A DNA stretch of 5,868 nucleotides from Thermoplasmatota archaeon (GCA_030595585.1 JAUVCY010000139.1:1-5868); one strand, 5' to 3'. Positions 1 to 5,320 are shown, counted from the stretch's first letter. Numbers and translations: made by a program. Notes: generated by a model not told the origin, from the sequence alone.

Positions 1-545
1 TCCTGGATGAGATCGACGCCATAGCGCCCAGGCGGTCCGGCATGGGCAATAACCAGGTGGCGGAGAGGATAGTCAACCAGCTTCTGACATCAATGGACGG
101 GATAGAGGAGAATGTGGGCGTGGTGGTGCTTGCGGCCACGAACAGGCCCGATATCCTCGACGGCGCACTGCTCCGAAGCGGCCGTTTCGACAGAATGCTT
201 TTCATTGGACCGCCCGACAAGGAGGGCAGGGAGATCATATTCGGGATACACACCAGGGATATGCCGCTCTCCGGCAAGGTGAAGCTCTCCGATCTGGCCG
301 ATAGAACAGAGGGGTTCACGGGTGCCGATATCGAGGGGGTCTGCAGGGAGGCGGGACTTATTGCCCTCCGGGGAGACCTGAACGTTAAAAAGGTGACGCC
401 CGAGCATTTCGACCAGGCCCTCTCCGAGGCGAGGCCCTCCGTGGACGAGGAGACCATCGAGGCCTACAGGAAGATAGTCAGCGAGTGGAAGGGCGGAATT
501 AATAAGAAGGAGAAAACAGATAAAGGCTTATATTATTACGGGTAA
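1..545 (+). CDS. Cdc48/VCP-like AAA+ ATPase, C-terminal part of second ATPase domain (5' partial)
   Basis: Reading from base 3, 180 residues are visible and the gene continues to the left of the window; the first internal Met (base 42) is not a start because conserved sequence precedes it. In order there are Walker B (LDEID, residues 1-5), the second region of homology with sensor-1 (AATNRPD), the arginine-finger segment (LLRSGRFDR, Ser where family members usually have Pro), and the sensor-2 helix (GFTGADIEGVCREAG). This order and wording match the D2 ring of archaeal Cdc48/VAT, a homohexameric unfoldase that threads proteins into the 20S proteasome or extracts them from complexes. The last residues are Leu-Tyr-Tyr-Tyr-Gly, so the end is Tyr-Tyr-Gly, a HbYX-type proteasome-docking tail like those of p97 (Leu-Tyr-Gly) and Rpt5 (Tyr-Tyr-Ala). 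A Lys-rich linker separates it from the ATPase. The family call is secure; the docking role is inferred. Confidence 0.95.
   Translation, partial: LDEIDAIAPRRSGMGNNQVAERIVNQLLTSMDGIEENVGVVVLAATNRPDILDGALLRSGRFDRMLFIGPPDKEGREIIFGIHTRDMPLSGKVKLSDLADRTEGFTGADIEGVCREAGLIALRGDLNVKKVTPEHFDQALSEARPSVDEETIEAYRKIVSEWKGGINKKEKTDKGLYYYG
525..537 (+). promoter_or_regulatory. Candidate archaeal TATA box for the PRC-barrel gene
   Basis: GGCTTATATTATT lies inside the last codons of the Cdc48 gene. Its centre (about 531) is about 41 bp before the ATG at 572, so transcription would begin near 556-559 and leave a leader of about 14 nt. That leader includes the purine-rich GGGGATGAT at 560-568. The AT-rich block stands out from the GC-rich surroundings, but it also encodes the Leu-Tyr-Tyr-Tyr tail, which would force AT-rich codons anyway. 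Confidence 0.4.
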
Positions 546-571
546 TACAGGAAAAATATGGGGATGATAGG

Positions 572-814
572 ATGAAGTTCTTCGCTAACGACATAGCAGA
601 GAAGTATGTAATGTCCAGTGACGGCAAGTACCTGGGCATTGTGGACAATCTCGTAATGGATACCAGATCAGGAAAGGTCCTCCATCTCCTGGTGGTTCCC
701 TCCGAGGAGGTGGACGTCCGGAAGTTCAGGCTAGATTCGGATCAGAGATTGGTACTTCCTTTCAAGAAGGTGAAATCGATCAAGGACGTTGTGATAATGG
801 GCCCACTGGATTAA
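572..814 (+). CDS. Small PRC-barrel domain protein
   Basis: This 80-residue protein is one PRC-barrel domain with nothing else. It starts MKFFANDIAEKYVMSSDGKYLG, followed by a strand leading to DTRSGKVLHLLVVPS and the closing stretch LVLPFKKVKSIKDVVIM. The pattern 'G(k)yLGiVdnlvmDtrsGkv' is the family signature, and about 80 residues is the usual length of the stand-alone archaeal members. PRC barrels are small beta-barrels found in photosynthetic reaction centre H subunits, in RimM and, in archaea, as free-standing proteins, some linked to cell division. No precise role can be assigned here. The start is supported by GGGGATGAT at 560-568, 3 nt before ATG. The gene follows Cdc48 by 26 bp and precedes the HisA-like gene by 41 bp, so it may be its own transcription unit or share read-through. 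Confidence 0.9.
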   Translation: MKFFANDIAEKYVMSSDGKYLGIVDNLVMDTRSGKVLHLLVVPSEEVDVRKFRLDSDQRLVLPFKKVKSIKDVVIMGPLD

Positions 815-831
815 TGTGGCATTATGCACAT
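814..831. promoter_or_regulatory. Near-perfect palindrome between the PRC-barrel and HisA-like genes (candidate operator)
   Basis: ATGT-g-GCAT-t-ATGC-ACAT is an inverted repeat of two 8-nt arms broken by one extra G on the left, centred on T823. It begins at the last base of the PRC-barrel stop codon and sits 25 bp before the HisA-like ATG. The central spacer is a single base, so it cannot fold as an RNA hairpin without opening pairs. A DNA-binding dimer site is the more natural reading. It could also be chance. Confidence 0.3.
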
Positions 832-855
832 CGCCATTTACCCGGGTGACAGGCG

Positions 856-1557
856 ATGAGGTTTGTAGATACGCCGGAGTGCTCACGGGGTTTCAGGTTG
901 GTCCCATCACTTGCAGTGATGGGTAAGGTTCCGGTTTGGGTTACCGACGGGAAGTACAAGCCCATCGCATTGGACGGAGAGACGCTGACAGCTGTCTCCC
1001 TTGCCCACGCCCTTCAAAAGGGGTTCTCAACGCTGCACTATATCGACATATTCGGCATGACCAAGGGAGATGTCGAGTGGAACATGATACAGTCCATAAT
1101 GGACACTGGCGAGGTGTGGGGCGATGTCGGAGCGGTTGATTCCGATTCCATCATCGATCTTATCATGGCAGGTGCCACGGAGGCGGTCGTCTCCACCAAG
1201 ATGATCGGATCCCTGGATGAGATCGCATCCTGTTTCGAGATGACCGAGAACCTCATAGTTCAGATAGACTACGACGGCGGGGTCCTTGCGCACGATGAGC
1301 TGATGAGGCGGATGACCACCCCACAGCTGGTGGAGGAGCTCGTATCCCTCGGTGTGGATAGGTTCATCATGAACGACATGACGGAGGGGAGGAAGCAGAT
1401 CTCCAGGGAGCTTATCGAACGCGTCGACCAGTACATCCCCAAGGGGGGGGCGGCGTTCGTGGACGCTCAGGACCTCTCCGAGGTTGAGGAAGTTGATGAC
1501 AGGGGTGCATCCGGAGCCGTGATAAGCTGCTCTCACCTGATCGAGGGGTTGAGATGA
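856..1557 (+). CDS. HisA-related TIM-barrel protein, diverged active site
   Basis: The 233 residues resemble ProFAR isomerase (HisA, about 240 residues) along the whole length: first strand LVPSLAVMGKVPVWVTDG, then GFSTLHYIDIFG (HisA: lhlVDLDgA), a central LIVQIDYDGG strand, and a C-terminal GASGAVISCSHLIEG (HisA: Gv.GvivGkAlyeG). It looks like the uncharacterised HisA-related archaeal group (COG1411-type, from memory). The HisA catalytic Asp of strand 1 aligns with Ala20. The second catalytic Asp appears kept as Asp138. Both glycine-rich phosphate-binding loops are altered (GDVGAVD and FVDAQD in place of GGGIR and GG). It is therefore unlikely to be the histidine enzyme; the substrate is unknown. 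The ATG at 856 follows GGGTGA (844-849) with 6 nt spacing and leaves strand 1 intact. It overlaps the next gene by ATGA, indicating translational coupling. Confidence 0.8.
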   Translation: MRFVDTPECSRGFRLVPSLAVMGKVPVWVTDGKYKPIALDGETLTAVSLAHALQKGFSTLHYIDIFGMTKGDVEWNMIQSIMDTGEVWGDVGAVDSDSIIDLIMAGATEAVVSTKMIGSLDEIASCFEMTENLIVQIDYDGGVLAHDELMRRMTTPQLVEELVSLGVDRFIMNDMTEGRKQISRELIERVDQYIPKGGAAFVDAQDLSEVEEVDDRGASGAVISCSHLIEGLR

Positions 1558-2027
1558 AGGAGGAGATCAGGAAGATCGTGGCGTCCATATTCAACATGGC
1601 TGGCGGCGGGCCCCTTTCCAGAAGGGAGTTCGTCAACATGCTCGCCCACAACCTAAGGTGGTTCGATCCCGAGACCTCCAAAAAGCTCCTCAATGCCGCC
1701 GTTCGGTCCGCACAGATAAGGGTGACCCCCGATGGTATGCTGGAAAGGGGATTCGATCCGGACGCCGTTACCCTGGAAGCCGATTACACGCCAGACCCGG
1801 ACCTCGACCTTGATGAGATGAGCAAACCTCTCGTCGAAAGGTTGATAGAGGCGGTGTGTGACCAGAGCCTTTCGAAAAAGGATGCGGTGAAGATGATCAA
1901 CCACCTGGGAGAGGAGCGAAACCTCCTGTTCCCGGCCGCCGCCATACACGTCGGCATCTCAAGGGGACGGGACATGTCCGAGTTCTACAACGAGGTGAAC
2001 ACGTTCATCATAAACGGGGAGATGTAA
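1554..2027 (+). CDS. DUF2240 family archaeal protein
   Basis: The 157-residue product fits DUF2240, an archaeal family of unknown function and similar length. Recognisable landmarks are a helical N-terminus (KIVASIFNMAGGGPLSRREFV), the block 'WFDPETSKKLLNAAVRSAQI' followed by a short beta hairpin and FDPDAV, an acidic Pro/Asp linker (TPDPDLDLDEM), and a C-terminal helical module (LSKKDAVKMINHLGEERNLLFPAAAIHVG). The N-terminal half has a winged-helix look, which would suit nucleic-acid or protein binding, but I see no catalytic motif. Its ATG overlaps the HisA-like stop (ATGA), with GAGGGG at 1543-1548 as ribosome binding site, and the JAMM gene starts 3 bp after its stop. It should be co-translated with both neighbours. 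The family assignment is from remembered sequence pattern and fairly secure; the function is unknown. Confidence 0.85.
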   Translation: MKEEIRKIVASIFNMAGGGPLSRREFVNMLAHNLRWFDPETSKKLLNAAVRSAQIRVTPDGMLERGFDPDAVTLEADYTPDPDLDLDEMSKPLVERLIEAVCDQSLSKKDAVKMINHLGEERNLLFPAAAIHVGISRGRDMSEFYNEVNTFIINGEM

Positions 2028-2030
2028 CAG

Positions 2031-3707
2031 ATGCCTGGCCTCATCGAGGCGGAGCTGAGGTGCGATCGGGTCAGGAGGGGAGACCCGGAAGTCGTGGAGA
2101 GGTTGTCGAACCCATTTATCCGAAATGCTACAGGGAAGCTGGGCCTCCTCAGATCGTTGATCGGACAGGATAGTGCCTATCCAGAACGTGTGGAACTTCT
2201 CGCCGCATCTGAGGCGCTCTCCGCGAAGGGATCGCAAAGGCCCTCCCTGGACCCTATAGAGAGGTTGATAGGGGGCGCAGGCCTGGACCGGGACCTCAGG
2301 GAGGTCTGCCTGGGCCGGATGTGTCTTACAGCAACGCTTCACGACATCCCGCTTGACCTGGGGCCGCTGCTGTCCGAGCTGGGCCTTCTCCACTCCTCAC
2401 CCTCGGCTGCGTCCAGGATGCTTCACCGCAGGAGGATCAAGAAGGGACATGACCTCACCGATATGGAGCGCGAGCTGGTAATTGGGTCGCTTGCCTACCG
2501 CAGGGGGGACGTCGTTGGATCTCCCAAAATGGCCGAGAACCTGGACAGGAGCGCCTCGATACACTTCACCAGGGCAAAGGATATCGCGTCCGAATTGAAG
2601 GGAGACGAGATCATGGACGGATGGGGGGACTACCATCTGGCGAGATGCCTGATGATCTCGGGAACCCTCCGCGGGCAGATCGGCCTTCTGCCCAGGGGAA
2701 ATGAGGACCTGGCCGAGGGGCTTGAACTGGCCCGGTCGGGGCCGTTCCCCCCGCTCACCCTTTCCATTCTGCTGGAGATCTGCTCATTTGCCGAGGACCT
2801 GAAGGGGGCCGCAAGGCTCCTGGATGAGGCGCGCGTGATCGCCGACGATCTCGGGAACATGCCCGCGCTTGCGAGGATCGCATATATCCACGGAAGCCTG
2901 GCCTGCCTTGAGGGGGAAGGGGACGGGAAGATGCTGAAGGGGAGGATCATCAAAGGGGCCGAGGAGATACTCCTCGCCTCGGACCGGCTGGGGGCCGCAT
3001 CGGGGGGCGACATTCCCGCCATCTGGAGATCGGAGGCGGCCGTATGGTTGATACGCGCAGGGGAGCCGGTGAGGGCGATGAAGGTGCTCAGGGGGTGTGC
3101 CAGAAGCATAAGGGCCTCTGGAGATCGGGGGCTCCTGATGGAGCTCCTCGCCGCTTCCGTCTACGCCAGGTTGTCGACGGGCGATCGACGCAGCGGTAAA
3201 AAGGCCCTTCTGGACCTCCTCTACAACCATCCGGTCAAGAGCGATGTGAGGGCCTTCAATCTCCTCAAGGAGGCGGTGGAAGGCCATGCCTGGCTGAGGG
3301 AGGATGAGGACACCAGGGAACTCTTCGAGGGGGAGGTCGTCTACCGCATAGACCAGATCGTGGTTGACGACATCAAGAGGAGGGCGAGAGAGGCCTATCC
3401 AAACGAGTTCGGGGCGATGCTTCGAGGCCTTGAGCATATCACACACCTCGATCCCATAATGGAGGGTGCCGGCGGGAGGTCACAGTTCATGTTCTCCCTC
3501 TACAGCAGGTTCTCCGGCAGGAATGTGGATGGGGAGGGGGTGGTCCACTCCCACCCATCCGGATCCACCCGCCCGAGCAGGGCGGACCTGACCATGTTCG
3601 GCAGGTTTCCAGGCATCAACATCATCATCGGGCACCCTTTCAGGGACGATTCAATGGCCGCCTACGACAGGCTGGGGAACCACGTGAGGTTGGATATCGT
3701 CCCCTGA
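2031..3707 (+). CDS. JAMM/MPN+ metalloprotease with long TPR-like N-terminal region
   Basis: Of 558 residues, roughly the last 120 form a Mov34/MPN/PAD-1 (JAB) domain with a complete JAMM zinc site: Glu459 in YPNEFGAML, then His506-Ser507-His508, seven residues, Ser516, two residues and Asp519 (H-x-H-x7-S-x2-D). The strand 'INIIIGHPF' and the ending 'YDRLGNHVRLDIV' complete the fold. JAMM enzymes hydrolyse isopeptide bonds of ubiquitin or, in archaea, SAMP modifiers; an active peptidase is predicted. Residues 1 to about 430 are almost entirely helical, with TPR-like pairs clearest at 165-235, 243-298 and 310-423 (for example LLDEARVIADDLGN). No signal peptide or membrane segment is visible, so it is cytosolic. 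Archaeal JAMM proteins are usually only 120-150 residues, so the scaffold is unusual. GGGGAGATG (2016-2024) precedes the ATG, which is 3 bp after the DUF2240 stop. The 3' end overlaps the convergent synthase gene by 57 bp. Confidence 0.88.
   Translation: MPGLIEAELRCDRVRRGDPEVVERLSNPFIRNATGKLGLLRSLIGQDSAYPERVELLAASEALSAKGSQRPSLDPIERLIGGAGLDRDLREVCLGRMCLTATLHDIPLDLGPLLSELGLLHSSPSAASRMLHRRRIKKGHDLTDMERELVIGSLAYRRGDVVGSPKMAENLDRSASIHFTRAKDIASELKGDEIMDGWGDYHLARCLMISGTLRGQIGLLPRGNEDLAEGLELARSGPFPPLTLSILLEICSFAEDLKGAARLLDEARVIADDLGNMPALARIAYIHGSLACLEGEGDGKMLKGRIIKGAEEILLASDRLGAASGGDIPAIWRSEAAVWLIRAGEPVRAMKVLRGCARSIRASGDRGLLMELLAASVYARLSTGDRRSGKKALLDLLYNHPVKSDVRAFNLLKEAVEGHAWLREDEDTRELFEGEVVYRIDQIVVDDIKRRAREAYPNEFGAMLRGLEHITHLDPIMEGAGGRSQFMFSLYSRFSGRNVDGEGVVHSHPSGSTRPSRADLTMFGRFPGINIIIGHPFRDDSMAAYDRLGNHVRLDIVP
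3651..3707. other. 57-bp tail-to-tail overlap of two coding regions
   Basis: The JAMM gene (+) stops at 3705-3707 and the synthase gene (-) stops at 3651-3653 inside it, so 57 bp encode the C-termini of both. On the plus strand this is the last strand of the MPN domain (AAYDRLGNHVRLDIVP). On the minus strand it is a tail beyond the last core helix of the synthase. There is therefore no room for intergenic terminators for either gene. Confidence 0.85.
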
Positions 3708-4805
3708 TCGATCCGCCCTGCTCACAAGGTCCAGCGCGATCCCTTTCAGGAGAGATGTCACCTGCGGGTCCAGGTCGGGGTGGTCCAGGGCATTTATTCC
3801 CTGTCGGGTCAGCTGTTCCGCCCTCTCCCTGCTGTATTCCAGGGATCCCGTCCTCCGGACGATCTGCCTGACCGCGTCCGCCTTCTCCTCTGTCACAGAG
3901 CCGTCCCCCAGGGCGGAGAGGATCTGCACCCTCTCCTCATCGTCGCAGCGTTCCAACGCCTTGATGATCAGGAGGGTCCTCTTCCCCTCGGCCAGGTCGG
4001 AGAGCTTGGATTTATCGTTCTCCCTGGCCGGGTCCCCGAAGAGGCCCAGTATATCATCGATGATCTGAAAGGCAGTTCCTACCGGAAGCCCGAATGCCGA
4101 TAGGGCCCTGGACCTCCCGTCCGGAGGGCCGGAAAGCGCCGCCCCTATCAGAAGTGGGGCCTCTATCGTGTAGCGGGCGGTCTTGTACCGGTGGACCTTC
4201 ATCACATCCTCCTCCGTCCATCCCTCCTTCGCCTCCGAGTACAGGTCCAGGATCTGGCCGTACCCGGTATCCCTCACCATCTCCGCCTGGATCCTGAGGG
4301 CATCCTGCACCCTCTCCTCCGGGAGGCCGCAGTCCAGCAGGGCCCTCTCCCCGTAGGACTCGGCGAGGTCCCCCGCTATGATCGCCATGTTCCGTCCGAA
4401 CGCTTCCGGGTCTCCCCTGAGCCCCTCCCTCCCGTGGAGGTCACGATACATTATATGGAATGATGGCCCCCCCCGTCTAACATCGCCCATGTCCATCATA
4501 TCATCGTGGATCAGGAGCATGTCCTGGATGAGCTCCATGGCCACTGCCCCCCTCCTCGCCTTCTGGAGGTCATTTCCCCCTACGGCCATATACCCCAGGA
4601 CCACCAGGATGGCCCTCACGCGCTTCCCCCCTCTGAGCGTGTACTCCTCGAGGAGGTCCAGCAGCGTCCGCGCCCTCTCATCGTCCATCGAGAGACCCCT
4701 CTCCCTCCTGAAGAACCGGACTATCTCATCCTCGATCCGCCGCTTCTCCTCTGGCATAAGCTTCCGGTGGTCCAAATCCATATCCCCCATTGCCTTTTTC
4801 AACAT
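3651..4805 (-). CDS. Geranylgeranyl-type (trans) prenyl diphosphate synthase
   Basis: This is a trans-isoprenyl diphosphate synthase, which adds isopentenyl diphosphate units to an allylic primer; in archaea the C20 product feeds ether-lipid synthesis. In the 384-residue form the motifs are GGKRVR (59-64), the first Asp-rich motif DDMMD (101-105) followed by RRGGP, GQILD (183-187), YKTARYT (207-213) and FQIIDDILGLFGD (246-258). The second Asp-rich motif, with Gly at the last position, is seen in many GGPP synthases. The residue five before the first motif is Met96 rather than the usual bulky aromatic. The start at 4805 is chosen because GAGGG (4810-4814) precedes it and a TATA-like ATAAAA (4841-4846) lies at the right distance; Met codons at 4829, 4790 and 4781 are alternatives. 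An in-frame extension to 4925 would be low-complexity and cover the promoter. The last 18 residues overlap the JAMM gene. Confidence 0.9.
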   Translation of the reverse strand: MLKKAMGDMDLDHRKLMPEEKRRIEDEIVRFFRRERGLSMDDERARTLLDLLEEYTLRGGKRVRAILVVLGYMAVGGNDLQKARRGAVAMELIQDMLLIHDDMMDMGDVRRGGPSFHIMYRDLHGREGLRGDPEAFGRNMAIIAGDLAESYGERALLDCGLPEERVQDALRIQAEMVRDTGYGQILDLYSEAKEGWTEEDVMKVHRYKTARYTIEAPLLIGAALSGPPDGRSRALSAFGLPVGTAFQIIDDILGLFGDPARENDKSKLSDLAEGKRTLLIIKALERCDDEERVQILSALGDGSVTEEKADAVRQIVRRTGSLEYSRERAEQLTRQGINALDHPDLDPQVTSLLKGIALDLVSRADRSGDDIQPHVVPQPVVGGH

Positions 4806-4836
4806 ATGGCCCTCATTCGATAATAGCATTTCCCGA

Positions 4837-4850
4837 CCTGTTTTATCAGG
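4837..4850 (-). promoter_or_regulatory. Candidate TATA element of the prenyl synthase gene inside a small inverted repeat
   Basis: On the minus strand it reads CCTG-ATAAAA-CAGG. The AT core is centred about 38 bp before the chosen ATG, which would put the transcript start near 4817 and leave a leader of about 12 nt with GAGGG. The 4-bp arms CCTG/CAGG flank the core symmetrically, so a repressor bound there would cover the TATA box. The core is a weak match to an archaeal TATA consensus. Confidence 0.35.
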
Positions 4851-4865
4851 GGCATTTCCTGGCCA

Positions 4866-4881
4866 AGATCGATATCGATCT
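4866..4881. promoter_or_regulatory. Perfect 16-bp palindrome in the divergent intergenic region (candidate operator)
   Basis: AGATCGATATCGATCT is an exact palindrome with no spacer; the flanking bases (A4865, G4882) do not extend it. It lies about 20 bp upstream of the candidate TATA of the synthase gene and about 55 bp upstream of that of the zinc-ribbon gene. It contains two GATC and two ATCGAT sites. The position suits a dimeric regulator serving either or both genes, but no regulator is encoded in the window. Confidence 0.45.
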
Positions 4882-4933
4882 GTTTCCGACGTCAGGGGGC
4901 TTGATGCGGGGCTCCCAGGGGACATCCTGCGTC

Positions 4934-4942
4934 AGATTAATA
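4934..4942 (+). promoter_or_regulatory. Candidate TATA box of the zinc-ribbon gene
   Basis: AGATTAATATC (core ATTAATATC) is the AT-rich island about 46 bp before the ATG at 4985. A start of transcription near 4964 would give a leader of about 20 nt carrying the ribosome binding site GAGGATGAT (4973-4981). Confidence 0.45.
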
Positions 4943-4984
4943 TCTCTTCAGGTTCATCAAGAACGGGTCACAGAGGATGATATC

Positions 4985-5236
4985 ATGTCCACCTACATGA
5001 CGAATAAATGGAACGAGGAGATGAACGGGCAGATCCCCAGGTGTCCTGCCTGCAAGGGAGAGATGACCTATGGATACCTCGTTTCAAGAGAGCCCATCCA
5101 CTGGGCGGGCAATATCGAGAACAACCAGTTCAGGGACGTCGAGAGCTCCATGACCGGCGAGTTCAAGAAACCACTGGGCATCCCTATGGCGAAATGCACC
5201 AGCTGTCGGCTCTTTATCACGGTGCTTCCACCGTGA
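4985..5236 (+). CDS. Small four-cysteine zinc-ribbon protein
   Basis: The 83-residue product has two CxxC knuckles, Cys20-Pro-Ala-Cys23 and Cys71-Thr-Ser-Cys74, spaced as in a zinc ribbon with a long insert. The first knuckle is followed by KGEMTYGYLVSREPIHW, which recalls the small bacterial and archaeal 'CP.C...M..GyL.s...i.W' proteins (DUF6487-like, from memory and not certain). Such proteins are uncharacterised; a structural zinc site is likely and a role in binding protein or nucleic acid is only a possibility. The start at 4985 is favoured over upstream in-frame Met codons because GAGGATGAT ends 3 nt before it and a TATA-like element is well placed. Upstream in-frame sequence would run through the synthase promoter. 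It is transcribed divergently from the synthase gene and converges on the PKD gene. It has no signal peptide or membrane segment. Confidence 0.75.
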   Translation: MSTYMTNKWNEEMNGQIPRCPACKGEMTYGYLVSREPIHWAGNIENNQFRDVESSMTGEFKKPLGIPMAKCTSCRLFITVLPP

Positions 5237-5320
5237 AGGCCCCAGGCCGCTTTATTTTAAAAGGGCGGGAGTCTAACCATCATACCATGTTTCTGAGCGG
5301 ATGCTTCGGTGAGGAGAATA
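5237..5320. other. Convergent intergenic gap with short hairpin, T-rich tract and TATA-like sequence
   Basis: The gap lies between the stop codons of the zinc-ribbon gene and the PKD gene. GGCC-CCA-GGCC (5238-5248) can form a very short stem, followed by GCTTTATTTTAAAAGG, a T-rich tract that could end plus-strand transcription in the archaeal manner. The same tract resembles a TATA box, with an ATG 32 bp beyond its centre (5287). Neither reading can be settled from sequence, and no gene is called here. Confidence 0.4.

Noticed and set aside
42..545. A complete 167-residue gene starting at ATG 42
   Set aside because: Walker B (LDEID) lies in frame just before this Met, so it is an internal residue of a gene cut by the window edge.
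1027..1536. Minus-strand open frame opposite the HisA-like gene
   Set aside because: No recognisable domain, no plausible ribosome site, and the plus-strand frame aligns with HisA throughout.
2784..3446. Long minus-strand open frame opposite the JAMM gene
   Set aside because: It is rich in Pro, Arg and His as expected for an antisense shadow of GC-rich coding DNA, and the plus strand has clear JAMM and helical-repeat signatures.
4847..4921. G-quadruplex in the divergent intergenic region
   Set aside because: Three G-runs are close together but the fourth is about 40 bp away, so a compact quadruplex is not supported.
4806..4925. N-terminal extension of the prenyl synthase to Met at 4925
   Set aside because: The extra 40 residues have no family similarity and would overlay the palindrome and candidate promoter; a good ribosome site supports 4805.
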